The notes below the pieces were generated by a model that was given only the letters and a program-made list of their open reading frames with translations, was not told where the DNA came from and did not search any database. A stretch of DNA of 64,000 bases, taken from the NCBI RefSeq assembly GCF_040183065.1, contig NC_091120.1, positions 73,138,708 through 73,202,707 on the forward strand, given 5' to 3'. The stretch is from Periplaneta americana (Eukaryota; Arthropoda; Insecta; Blattodea; Blattidae). A program made the position numbers and the translations under genes. Shown here one piece after another: positions 44,730 to 54,231 of the stretch (positions within the stretch are counted from its first letter, which is position 1; each line of letters starts with the position of its first letter).

Positions 44730-45710
44730 TTACACATCTATAAATTCAAATTCCAAAAACTGTTTAGGAACAAGATGATTTCTTCCTATATAGAAGTTAG
44801 CTTCGTCATTCTCTGAATCCCTTACTAGTGTTAAAAATAGTTCAGTACCTTTCTTAAGACGTGACAACAATCTAGCTTCTATGCGTTCTTGCAATGCCAA
44901 CAAAAAAACAACATCCCTCGCTGCAGCAAACATAACACTCGGAGTTAAAGGACGTACACTCCACATTGCATCATCCTGACTAGAATGTACTAGCGAAGAT
45001 GGCACTCCAAGAAATATATTCACACATTCCTTTAAATTACACACATAATCGGGAATTTTTCCAGTTACATTCCTTTCTACCATCAGCTCCCCTACTTGTG
45101 TATCGAAAACATTTTCCAGTTTAACAGAATATTGATGGTAAAGACAATCTGACAGCAAACGACTGTTATGAATAACCTTCACTATCGTACCATTCAAAAT
45201 TGTTCGTAACCCACTGTCAAAGGCTTTTCGTCCAAGTTTCAAAATATCAAACTGATATATACTCGACCGTGTATATATGCTAAAAAGTTCTATATCACTT
45301 TGTCGACCATGGCTTACTCCCTTTGCATCAATTCCTATAATTGTTTCTTTGTTAATGGTTTCAATAGCTTCACCAAAAAGGCTATTCGTGCAATCAATGA
45401 AAACAGTATCTCGAGCCAAAGCAATTAATCTGTCGTATTCTTCGCCAGTCAGAAAGTGGTTAGCATCAGAACTGTTACCGCATATAATTTCATTTCCACT
45501 ATTAATATATTTTAAGACACAGACATTCTTTACTTCATCTTTACAATAGTGATACACTCCATCATATTCTTCTCCCGAGGGATACCGCACTACTTTGGTT
45601 AGAGTGAACTTCTTATCATCAGAAGAGTCAATTATTACCCCTTCAATTGTATCAGTTTCAGTTTCAAGAAATATTTTCTCACTATAGTTTTCTTTCATAA
45701 CTGCATCCAT
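44730..45710 (-). CDS. EXD1: EXD1-like piRNA-biogenesis protein (LSm plus degenerate DEDD exonuclease)
   Basis: An uninterrupted 326-codon frame runs from ATG at 45710 (MDAVMKENY) to TAA at 44730-44732. The frame stays open upstream without another in-frame ATG close by. Residues about 1-70 resemble an LSm-like region; about 100-285 form a 3'-5' exonuclease-like fold. Motif I reads GIDAKG (126-131), with Lys where active DEDD nucleases have Glu. Motif II is KVIHNSRLLSDCL and FDTQV (about 178-206), and motif III is AAARD (262-266). The FDTQV and WSVRPLTP stretches recall vertebrate EXD1. EXD1 is known as a catalytically degenerate RNA-binding partner of TDRD12 in secondary piRNA biogenesis in the cytoplasmic nuage. 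The missing Glu fits a non-nuclease role here. No intron is visible, so it may be a retrocopy or a naturally single-exon gene. It sits between a MITE and tRNA-like repeats. Confidence 0.85.
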   Translation of the reverse strand: MDAVMKENYSEKIFLETETDTIEGVIIDSSDDKKFTLTKVVRYPSGEEYDGVYHYCKDEVKNVCVLKYINSGNEIICGNSSDANHFLTGEEYDRLIALARDTVFIDCTNSLFGEAIETINKETIIGIDAKGVSHGRQSDIELFSIYTRSSIYQFDILKLGRKAFDSGLRTILNGTIVKVIHNSRLLSDCLYHQYSVKLENVFDTQVGELMVERNVTGKIPDYVCNLKECVNIFLGVPSSLVHSSQDDAMWSVRPLTPSVMFAAARDVVFLLALQERIEARLLSRLKKGTELFLTLVRDSENDEANFYIGRNHLVPKQFLEFEFIDV

Positions 45711-45734
45711 ATCTTTTGTCACTGACCATACATT

Positions 45735-45880
45735 TGTACTGACAACAGTTGGGTGTATTTCATACCGTTAAATATTTAAATCGCGATGAGGGCTATTGTT
45801 GTTATAGCCGACGCGGCAATTTCCAGGAGCCAATCACGTTGCAGCTCGGCTACATTTAAACGTACGCGACTTGTCATAGG
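45735..45880 (-). promoter_or_regulatory. Candidate promoter and leader of the EXD1-like gene
   Basis: Upstream of the start codon on the minus strand lie an inverted CCAAT box (CCAAT on the plus strand at about 45830-45834), an AT-rich ATTTAAATATTTAA stretch (about 45768-45781) and a short upstream frame beginning ATGAAATACACC that ends before the main ATG. The CCAAT block is shared with a region near 61.25 kb. Position suggests promoter function; no transcription start can be fixed. Confidence 0.35.
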
Positions 45881-46030
45881 TCACGAGAGGCTCTGGTCAC
45901 TGATTACGTTATATACTTCCAGTGCTGCCATATTTAGTAAACATCCATGCATTTTCTCGTGTATTATTACAATCATAATTTTTAGTTGGTATTATTATAA
46001 GTAGATACTGCGGCACAAGCCGAATCAATT
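45800..46030. repeat. Promoter-like block shared with 61200-61490
   Basis: Sequence around GCCAATCACGTTGCAGCTC, then CGGCTACATT, then ACGTTATATACTTCC and GCGGCA is repeated in diverged form, same orientation, at about 61245-61480 (GCCAATGACGTTTCAGGTC, CGGCTACATT, ACGTTATGCACTTCC, GCGGCA). Both copies lie upstream of minus-strand reading frames. Whether it is a dispersed repeat or a captured promoter cannot be decided from two copies. Confidence 0.5.
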
Positions 46031-46059
46031 TTTCCAAGTTAATTTTGTTTCGGTAAAGA

Positions 46060-46390
46060 ATATTATAGGTTTATTAATTTGTCCTACAGAATAATATATG
46101 TAATATTGACAATTAATATTTGAGGAGAAAAATTCGCTCCGGCGCCGGTGCTCGAACCCGCGTCCTTGGTTTTACGTACCAAGCGCTCTGACCATTGAAC
46201 TAAGACGAATTCAATCCACAGCACCGGACCGAACCCTCCTCCTTCAATGTTTCCCTTTTTGGTTTGACTCCGAGTTAGGCATATATGTTGACGCATATGT
46301 CCAATGTCAACTGCCATTATATTACATAGGAGCACACTCAGTTGAGTGACTTGTTTGGCGGGAAGTCCGCAGTTAAGTGCACAGTAATCT
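46060..46390 (-). repeat. tRNA-like repeat unit A (inverted)
   Basis: Minus-strand copy of the unit described at 46421: the tRNA-like core at about 46128-46205 reads TTAGTTCAATGGTCAGAGCG and GGGTTCGAGCACC. It is head to head with unit B across 46391-46420. Confidence 0.75.
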
Positions 46391-46420
46391 GTACAGACAT
46401 ATGCATTGCAGCTATGAGAT

Positions 46421-46775
46421 TACTGTGCACTTAACTGCGGAATTCCCGGCCAAACAAGTCACTCGAGTGCGCTCCTATGTAATATAATGGCAGTTGACAT
46501 TGGACATATGCGTCAACATATTATACGCCTAACTTGGAGTCAGGCCAAAAAGGGAAACATTGAAGGAGGAGGGTTCGGTCCGGTGTTGTGGATTGAATTC
46601 GGCGTAGCTCAGTGGTCAGAGCGCTTGGTACGTAAACCCAAGGACCCGGGTTCAAGCCCCGGCGCCAGAGCGAATTTTTTTACTCAAATATTGTCAACAT
46701 TACAGATATTATTCTGTAGGACAAATTAATAAATCTGTAATATTCTCATAGCTGCAATGCATATGTCTGTACAGA
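46421..46775 (+). repeat. tRNA-like repeat unit B
   Basis: The unit opens ATTACTGTGCACTTAACTGC, carries GGCAGTTGACATTGGACATA, then a tRNA-like core at 46597-46672 (A box TAGCTCAGTGG, B box GGTTCAAGCCC) and the tail CGAATTTTTTTACTCAAATA, ending CATATGTCTGTACAG. The anticodon loop lacks the usual T33, so this is not a working tRNA. Confidence 0.75.
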
Positions 46776-47057
46776 TTACTGTGCACTTAACTGCGGAATT
46801 CCCGGCCAAACAAGTCACTCAACTGAGTGCGCTCCTTTGTAATATAATGGCAGTTGACATTGGACATATGCGTCAACATATATGTCCAACTTGGAGTCAA
46901 ACCAAAAAGGGAAACATTGAAGGAGGAGGGTTCGGTCTGGTGCTGTGGATTGAATTCGGCGTAGCTCAGTGGTCAGAGCACTTGGTACGTAGAACCAAGG
47001 ACCCGGGTTCGAGCCCCGGCGCCGGAGCGAATTTTTCTCCTCAAATATTAATTCGGT
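46776..47057 (+). repeat. tRNA-like repeat unit C
   Basis: Direct repeat of unit B. The core at about 46957-47032 keeps a 7-bp acceptor stem (TTCGGCG with CGCCGGA), a D-stem GCTC/GAGC and a T-stem CCGGG/CCCGG. The anticodon arm is a 6-bp stem with loop ACGTAGA. Confidence 0.75.
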
Positions 47058-47416
47058 AAAGCTGACAGCAGGAAATAAAATTTGTTGTGATTTAAAACAA
47101 ATTTATTGACTTTGACAACTATGATTATTTGCGAAGAATCACGATCGCTTCGATTCCACTGTGGAAGCGGAAAAAATGATTGATTCCCCTCCCCACATTC
47201 AGCAATTTATGGTCGAAGTATCAAAACAAATATGTTTACTGCCTTTTCGTATTCTAGTTGAATTTGAGAAAATACAATTGGACACAATTAGATAAGTGTA
47301 AATGTTATATTGTGGAACATTGCAGATCACCGGTATTCACCTAAAAAACAAAAAAGATTTTGGAGTTTCATGTTTCTTGTAGAAATTTGCATTGTATTGG
47401 TCTAGATACTCTAGAT

Positions 47417-47600
47417 CAGCGGTCATCAGCACAGTGCACCCTCGAGCTAGCGTCTCTTACCCGCGGATAAGACGTTGCACTAGCGTGCATCCGTGGCTGT
47501 TGGCAGGTATGCTTCCTCCCTCTTCCTTCTGCACGACGGTGCATATTCAGATATATACTTCTAACCCGTTACCCATTTCAGCGAGTGCTGATGACCACTG
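47417..47600. mobile_element. hAT-type MITE, 184 bp
   Basis: TIRs CAGCGGTCATCAGCAC and, inward from the right, CAGTGGTCATCAGCAC (15 of 16). Flanks are CTCTAGAT (47409-47416) and CTCTATAGAT (47601-47610), an 8-bp duplication with a 2-bp gain on the right, or a TA target. The body is GC-rich. Confidence 0.7.
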
Positions 47601-48036
47601 CTCTATAGATGCTTGATGAATGGATTGTCACTCGAATTTGCACAGTTATAAAACTTTTTCTTGTTCACGTAGTACCCCTAAGCAGTGGCGGCTCGTGATC
47701 ATTTTTGTTGGTGGGGCCAGATATTTCACAAATTTTGCGGTACACGTTAAATAATGCACCAAGATTTTTTATTTAATTTTAGATAATTGTTCCTGCTTAA
47801 AAATTAGTTCAGCACAATACAACCAAAACTATCACTCATTATTGCAGCACCATCATATGCTTGAGCTATGAGTTTATTTTCTAAATTGAGAGGTTTGTTT
47901 GTTTTTTGTCTGTTTTAGAACCTCGCTCAGATCATTAGCAGTGAGGTTGTTTACCTCTTTGAAAGAAAGAAACCTTTCCACAGGTTTATAACCTTTTATG
48001 TATCTCAAAATAATAACAAATTGGCTTTTGCAGGTT

Positions 48037-48271
48037 ATTTTACGACGCTTTATCAACATCTTAGGTTATTTAGCGTCTGAATGAGATGGTGATAATGCCG
48101 TGAAATGAGTCCAGGGTCCAGCACCGAAAGTTACCCAGCATTTGCTCATATTGGGTTGAGGGAAAACCCCGGAAAAAACTTCAACCAGGCAACTTGCCCC
48201 GACTGGGAATCGAACCCGGGCCACCTGGTTTCACGGCCAGATGCGCTAACCGCTACTCCACTGATGTGGAT
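48037..48271 (-). mobile_element. tRNA-derived SINE inserted in the hAT transposase frame
   Basis: Target duplication TTTTGCAGGTT / TTTTGGAGGTT (48026-48036, 48272-48282). Minus-strand head GAGTAGCGGTTAGCGCATCT and B box GGGTTCGATTCC are near-consensus for the 13.5-kb family. It separates VVQADET from CKSQFVIILRY of the transposase. Confidence 0.85.
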
Positions 48272-49106
48272 TTTTGGAGGTTGTCTGTGTTTCGTCAGCC
48301 TGCACAACAACAAAATCTGTATAATTAATATTCTGTTTCAGATCTTCGATATATACATCATACTTACTGTCTAATAATTCATTTTGCATAATGTGTAAAG
48401 TATAATTGAAAACAGAAGTACTGTTTAAGGGTTCATCCAATACATTATCAAGACTGGCAAGTAAAGATAACAAGTCTAACAAATTTCGCCAATTTGCAGA
48501 TCCCTGATTTTCGTTCTGAACCCTCAGTTATAATTCGTGAGTTCCGCAAAATACTAAAAAATCAATTACTCTTGCTAGTAATAAGTCTGTTTTTGTGATC
48601 TATTCGTTATGTTTCTGGATTGAAAATTTGCCTGCGGAATCAATTTGTGCTGCGATATTTACTGCCTCAAATAGTTTAAACTTACAAGCATTTTCTAAAT
48701 GTATTGCACTTTCTTCTTGTTTTTTGATGCGCTCCCTTAAATGTTTTAGATCTTTGCAACCTGTCGACGTCCACAGTCCCTCGCCACCAAACAATAGACA
48801 AAAGAAACAAAATAAACTTTGTTTTTCGTCACTTACAGTTAGCCAGGACTTCTTTGTAAATCACGAGTTGCAGAAAATTCTTCTCTTCATACCATCCGCC
48901 TGTGTAAAACTGAAGTCATTAGGTTGATGTGTGCCTAGTCGTTTAACTTCAAATTTATCTCTTAATTTTAAAGAAGAAAACGATGTTTTAATAGGTAATC
49001 CACTTTATTCATGTTTTCACACTTCACTCGCATGCACTATTCAAAGTTCACACGGACATTCCTAGAATTAACCCACTGTTCAGTGGCACTGCAACCCACA
49101 GTACAA

Positions 49107-49287
49107 CCAGTCTAGTATACAGTCACAAAGCTCAATACTTAGGGAATATGCATCCATAGACAGTTGCTAATCACTAGGATCGCTACTATCGCCTCATTAC
49201 AGACAATGCGAAATAGTACAGGCACAGTCTATTGTTCCTAGTACCCTCAACAACTCAAGCTTCGTGACTGTATATACTAGACTGTGG
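49107..49287. mobile_element. MITE family CCACAGTCTAG, copy 3
   Basis: Left end CCAGTCTAGTATACAGTCAC; right end inward CCACAGTCTAGTATATACAG. GTACAAC lies on both sides. Short form, inserted in the hAT relic at 47683-49649, so younger than it. Confidence 0.8.
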
Positions 49288-49980
49288 TACAACAAATAAC
49301 TGCGACTGTCGCTTCCATCCGGCAGAAAGGCCCCAACGAGAAGCATTATACTCGTGACGGTAACTTCGTAACTCTTCGTGAATCTCCGTTGATAGAGAAC
49401 ATTGTATACCTTGTACCATAGCAGTTGAACGCCCTTTGACACGGGCCCAAGCTCATAATATTTAGTGTCATACAATCTTTGACGTTTTACTGACACACAC
49501 TGCGCATGTTATGAAATTTACTGAAACAATTATGAATCCAGTACACTGTCAACAAAATTTACGCATTTTAAGTGCAAAAAGAAAATTGCTGGGTAACGAA
49601 ATATTGGTGAGACACGGCCTCGGTGGCCTTTAAGGACGGACCGCCCCTGGCCCTAAGTCTTTCAGAAATTTCATGAACAGATTGTGCATTAGTTGTGTTG
49701 GTACCAGTCTGAATTATGTAAAGCTAGACAGAGAATTCCCTTTGCCGTACTATTTCATCATGCTTCCACTCTTGGTGCCTGTTTCCGCTTGTCTCCATTT
49801 AAACACATGCCAAAGAAAATTTCTCCACCCCCGAACTCAACATTTTGTCGCATACGCGTTTCCACATAGTCACTATGTCATAGTGGGAATGAGCTTTAAG
49901 GTGGCGCAACAATTTAAAAAAGAGGGACAGTGGAAATTGTAATAGCAAAATATAAACAAAAAATTTAAGAAATATTTTTG

Positions 49981-50155
49981 CATGATCGTGTCAGCGCGTC
50001 TGGCCATGAAGCGAGCAGGCCCAGGTTCAAATCCTGGTTGGGGGTTTTCCGGGGTTTTCCCTCAACCAAAAGAAGCAGAATTTCTGGGTAACTTTCAGCA
50101 TTGGACCTCGGACTCATTTCGCCATCATTAATTCACATATCATCATCCATACTAT
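49981..50155 (+). mobile_element. tRNA-derived SINE, AGCGCGTCTG family, 5'-truncated
   Basis: Begins near TCAGCGCGTCTGGCCATGAA; B box GGTTCAAATCC; body GGGGTTTTCCGGGGTTTTCC and GACCTCGGACTCATTTCG. Confidence 0.7.
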
Positions 50156-50235
50156 AGACAGGGTTAAGTTCACGGTGCAGTGTGCTATACTTGTACAAGA
50201 GCGTGGCTTTTTGGCTACTCAATCGTTCACAGAAT

Positions 50236-50300
50236 AGGAGTGGCAAGTACAATAAGCCTCAGGCTGCAGTGTAAGCCTTCGGATTCCTCCTCTGTACAAG
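50236..50300. repeat. Inverted copy of the 830-900 repeat
   Basis: AGTACAATAAGCCTCAGGCT then GCAGTGTAAGCCTTCGG; inverse of the 830-900 block. Confidence 0.5.
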
Positions 50301-51303
50301 AGAAAAGAAAAAAAAACGCCATACTCTATTTTTTATTTTTGGTGCAAGGAAAAAAATGCTGTTTCTTTTATCATTATGACCACATGAGAATGGCCTGAAA
50401 CAGCATGACTACAGGGGATGAAAAATATCTCCGAGCATGGTCTACGTCATAGAGGAAAAAAGGTGAGATAAGGAGAAACAAATTATACTTTAGTGCAAAT
50501 TGTTATGCATGTATGTTAAAACTGAAAACTACTCACTGCTCTACAAATGTTACTTCTCTATTACAGTGAAGTAATTGGGTCTGGCAGTGAGAGTGAGAGG
50601 GTGTTTTTAATTTCAGCAGTGTGAAGGATCTGTTTTCATGCAAATGTCATCACACCCATCCATTCCCGCAAGTCCACTTCCAGGAATCGAAATCATTATC
50701 TTAACAGTCATCAAATCGGAGATATTCTGTGATCATTGTACTAGTACTGAGGTTATATTCTGGAGTCTAGTGAATATTACTTATACTGTCTAAAATCGAA
50801 TGAAATAAATAAAGAGGTATCAGGACTAAGAAAAAATGTAAAGATATTAAGCTCCTAGGCAGAAAGAAATTGGATACATACCTGAAATGAAATACAGGCC
50901 TTTCGTATACATTAGCGGCAAGTTCTTTTTTTCTATTTTCATTGGTCATTTAATTCTCCCTGTAATAGGTCTTACAAACCAAAGCTTGTAGGTGAGGAGA
51001 CGATTCTATGGACATCTTGGACACATAAACATTAGACATCGACACATTTGTAGGCCTCCTCTGGCTTGAGCTCAGCAGAGCATAGAGGACTCCACTGAGA
51101 CATACAGAACAGAGTATTAACAAAGAGCATCCATCCATGACCGAGGCGGGATTCGAACCAGAACAACTACAGTGATCCAGGAAAATGTGTACTTAAACCA
51201 TTTTATCACAAATTCGGTCCACGGTAAAATACTAATTTTTACTCCATTTATATTATATTTTTGGTCCAGGGAAAATACTCGTCTTTTATAAAAACACTCA
51301 GCT
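50301..51303. other. No feature recognised
   Basis: Frames up to 62 codons without recognisable domains. Confidence 0.4.
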
Positions 51304-51315
51304 AGTTATTCACTG

Positions 51316-51538
51316 CAAATCAAGCTTTCAGGTATAACTCTCTATAAAGTTGATTTGAATAATTTCGAGGGAAAAATTGTTCCAGGGCCGGGCATCGAAC
51401 CCAGGACCTTTGCTTAAATGTACCAACGTTCTACCGACTGAGCTACCCGGGAAGTCTACCAGACACAGATCGTACATTTAACCATAGCTCCCGGGTTCGA
51501 TGCCTGGCCCCGGAACAATTTTTCCCTCGAAATTATTC
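51316..51538. mobile_element. Foldback tRNA-like SINE with 12-bp target duplication
   Basis: AGTTATTCACTG lies exactly at 51304-51315 and 51539-51550. Inside, about 48-bp arms are inverted copies (51358-51406 and 51491-51538): GGGTTCGATGCC, GGAACAATTTTTCCCTCG, AAATTATTC. The minus-strand half has a full D-arm (GTAGCTCAGTCGGTAGAA) and B box; the plus half keeps only the B box and tail. Confidence 0.75.
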
Positions 51539-51563
51539 AGTTATTCACTGATTTATAGGACTA

Positions 51564-51800
51564 CCACAGTCCAGTACATACAGTCACGAAGCTCAATACG
51601 TAGGTAATATGCATCCAAAGACAGTTGAACTTCAGTTGCTAGCCATTAGGATCATTACTATCGCCTCATCACAGACAATGCAAAATAGTACCAGCACAGC
51701 CTACTGTCCCTAGTACTCTCAGTTGCTAATTGCTTGGAGCGCTGTATTGCGAGAAATGCAAAAAATCACCTCAAACTTCGTGACGATATATTAGACTGTT
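51564..51800. mobile_element. MITE family CCACAGTCTAG, copy 4
   Basis: Left TIR CCACAGTCCAGTACATACAG; the right end inward reads AACAGTCTAATATATCGTCA. Long form like copy 1 (GCGAGAAATGCAAAAAATCA). No target duplication visible. It starts 13 bp after the target repeat of the foldback SINE. Confidence 0.75.
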
Positions 51801-52744
51801 ATCACTGTAGTTTAGCCTTCGAATCTCACCACCTAAGAGCAAAGTTCTTACTCAACTTATAATTCACAAAATAATGGATATATTAATGAAAAACAAGTTA
51901 AGTGTGATGTCGAAAAACTTTATATTTTGTTTCCAGAAATAATGGGTACAGCAAAATTGATTTGTTAACTTTCTAAATAAAAGTCATTTCATATCAAATA
52001 TACATTATGCATATTTCATCTCCTATTTTGTAGCCTATTAAAATATTGTACAAAATTCTTAACATATTTTGTGCTTGCATCAAATGGCTCGACACACAGT
52101 TGAATTAACAACAATGTAGAACCTATCTGATACAGAATTAAATTACTCAAATATCTGATCAAGTGTATCCTCAATATTAACAGAGTATCTTCTAAAAATG
52201 TGTTCCATCCAATTTTCCTAATAATTTTAATTATATTAAAATTTGGCTATACCTAATGATCAGATCTCTGCTCATTTCGGAATGAACTTCATTCGACTTA
52301 TAAAATTCCGAGTCAGCACATGTACAATACAAATGAGTGGATTAATCCAAATTCATACATAAGCATTATTAATTATTTCTTTTCAATATTACATGCCAAT
52401 TTGTCAGAAGCATATTTCAATTATCACTAAACATATATATGAAAGCATTTGCTTCATAATGTGGTATGTAAATAAACAACAACCTATCTCCTAAGTAAAC
52501 AGCTTGGCAATCACTTGTTAAAAACATGGCTTTTAACAAAAGAATTAAGACAACATTATACATAAGGTTGAAAATTTAATAGCGATCACAGCAGTGCTGG
52601 TGGGAAATTGTGAGAGGTATGATCCTAAGTGTTGGCACATATAAGGGCGAAGTTCCTCTTCCCATGGTGTCATGATCATTACCCTATCACTTACTACACG
52701 CGCACAGTAACGTGATGCAGTCAGTACAGAGTAGACAGTCAGTG
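51801..52744. other. No feature recognised
   Basis: AT-rich single-copy-looking DNA between a MITE and the mariner relic. Confidence 0.45.
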
Positions 52745-53645
52745 CCAAAACATGTGTTCCAAATTAGAGCAGCATCCCCAGCTTAAAATTGAAACTGCAA
52801 GGGAGTGCTACCAGGAACTTGGAGAGATCTGTGGAGCTGATACATTTGCCTACAGTACAGCAAAGAGATGGGTGAACATATTCAAAAGGAGACATGAGAA
52901 AGTGCGTGATGAGCTTTGGCCTGGGTAAAATGCTGTATCTGATTTGCTGACCAATGATCAGCATTGAACTGCTCGTGAGATTGCTGGTGAAACTAGTCTG
53001 TCATACAGTCATTCTTAAAACCTGAAGGAGCAGCTACACATGCAGAAAATTGAGACACTCTGGGTTCCTCACATGCTGAGAGATTGAAACTTGACATCAG
53101 TATAAGGCTACTAGGATCCATCTGGAATGGTACGCTCGTTAAGGGGAACCATTCCAACGAAGTTCAATTAGAATGTCAATTCAATGAGCGGTGCCACTAT
53201 AGCTCTACATGTCCAAAGAAAGTGCGTGTGAACCATACTGATGTTGATGCTCATTGTTACGTACGATTGTGACAGTGATCCTTAACTCACGAAGTACCTA
53301 ATAGACAAACTGTAAATACTGCATACTATGCTCGTTTCTTGCAACAAAACATGTGTGAAATCCTAAGGAAGAAATGGCATCACTTTCTGGTCACCCCAGC
53401 CATTATCCTCCATGACAAAGCCTGTTGTCATATGACTGGTGTTGTCTCCAACTTGCCTGAGACCCTGTGACTTCGAGGAAATCTTACAAGGCATTCATTT
53501 CCCCACATGGTTCCCAATATATGCATGCAGTTCATCGCTTCGTCAGTGACATCAACACCGTGGCTAATGAGAAAGACAGGCTTCGGCACGAATTGGAGTC
53601 ACGTGATTATCATGGTCTAGTCATGGCCATCTTGACAATCACCTA
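52745..53645 (+). mobile_element. mariner (SETMAR-type) transposase relic
   Basis: Starting at ATG 52752, MCSKLEQHPQLKIETARECY and STAKRWVNIFKR give the helix-turn-helix region. Broken frames then give TAREIAGETSLSYSHS, EQLHMQKIETLWVPHML, YDCDS, RQTVNTAYYARFLQQ and AIILHDKACCHMTGVV, in which HDKACCH corresponds to mariner HDNARCH (second catalytic Asp). The tail frame ends RLRHELESRDYHGLVMA at about 53640. There are many stops and frameshifts, and no terminal repeats could be paired, so boundaries are approximate. Confidence 0.75.
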
Positions 53646-53800
53646 ATATAAATATATGTTCAAAGTTCTAAAAACAAAGGAATTGCTATATTAAACTCAT
53701 GTTAAACGTGCATTTATATATAAATTTGTTCAATGTTGGCCATGTCATGCCTAAGAATGTGATGTCACACAGTAGCCTGTCTTTCTCGTTAGCCATGCAT
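53558..53800. repeat. Inverted pair at the 3' end of the mariner relic
   Basis: GGCTAATGAGAAAGACAGGC (53571-53590) is repeated in inverse at about 53775-53797 (GCCTGTCTTTCTCGTTAGCC on the plus strand). Downstream bases (GGCATGACATGGCCA against GTCATGGCCA) are weakly alike. Origin unknown. Confidence 0.5.
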
Positions 53801-53934
53801 CAACACTGGTAGCATTATGAAGCTACCATACCAATGGAAAAGGGTCATGGGCAATGCTGGAGATTATATTGAGGGACTGTAAAAGTGTTAATTTGTTCTA
53901 TTGTGATCACTATTAAATATCCTACCCTCTAAAG

Positions 53935-54219
53935 GGGTGGCTGAGTAGCTCAGTTGGTAGAGCAGATGGTTATGGACTGGAAGGTCCGGGGTTCGATCCC
54001 GGGTGGTGACGGGATTTTTCTTGATGCCAAACTTTCAGAATGGCCCCAAGGTTCACTCAGCCTCCTATATAATTGAGTACCAGGTCTGTCCAGGGGGTAA
54101 AAGGCAGTCAGAGCGTGGTGCTGACCACACCACCTCATTCTAGTGCCGAGGTCAAGGAACGCATGAGGCTCTACCTTCATGCCCCCAAGTGCCTTCATGG
54201 AATGTGACGTGGATACCTT
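53935..54219 (+). mobile_element. tRNA-derived SINE with 12-bp target duplication
   Basis: TACCCTCTAAAG lies exactly at 53923-53934 and 54220-54231. The head GAGTAGCTCAGTTGGTAGAG is a near-perfect tRNA D-arm/A box and GGGGTTCGATCCC is the B box; the anticodon arm does not fold. The body ends AAGTGCCTTCATGG. No poly(A). Confidence 0.85.
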
Positions 54220-54231
54220 TACCCTCTAAAG

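Larger units (their letters stand above)
47683..49649 (-). mobile_element. hAT relic (ZMYM1/DUF4371 type), minus-coded, split by a SINE and a MITE
   Basis: Ends CAGTGGCGGCTCGT and, inward from the right, CAGGGGCGGTCCGT are flanked by CCCCTAAG and GCCCTAAG (7 of 8 bases). Minus-strand coding includes EEKQ-like SDEKQSLFCFFCLLFGGE (about 48780-48840), DLKHLRERIKKQEESA (48710-48760), VVQADET (about 48290-48310, first catalytic Asp), CKSQFVIILRYIKGYKP (about 47985-48035) and AQAYDGAAIM (about 47850, second Asp region). Coding then stops short of the dimerisation domain, so the element is internally deleted and carries stops. A SINE interrupts the frame at 48037-48271 and a MITE sits at 49107-49287. 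Confidence 0.82.

Noticed and set aside
46957-47032. Functional tRNA gene
   Set aside because: Acceptor, D and T stems fold but the anticodon arm is a 6-bp stem with a loop lacking T33, and the core is part of a longer dispersed unit.
46084-47059. Three similar frames beginning near MAVDIGHMRQH
   Set aside because: They arise from a repeated tRNA-like DNA unit, run through the tRNA-like core and occur in both orientations, so coding is unlikely.
48595-48927. Plus-strand 110-codon frame
   Set aside because: It is antisense to the hAT transposase codons.
53939-54012. tRNA gene with a good D-arm and B box
   Set aside because: The anticodon arm does not pair, and a 12-bp target duplication brackets a longer SINE.
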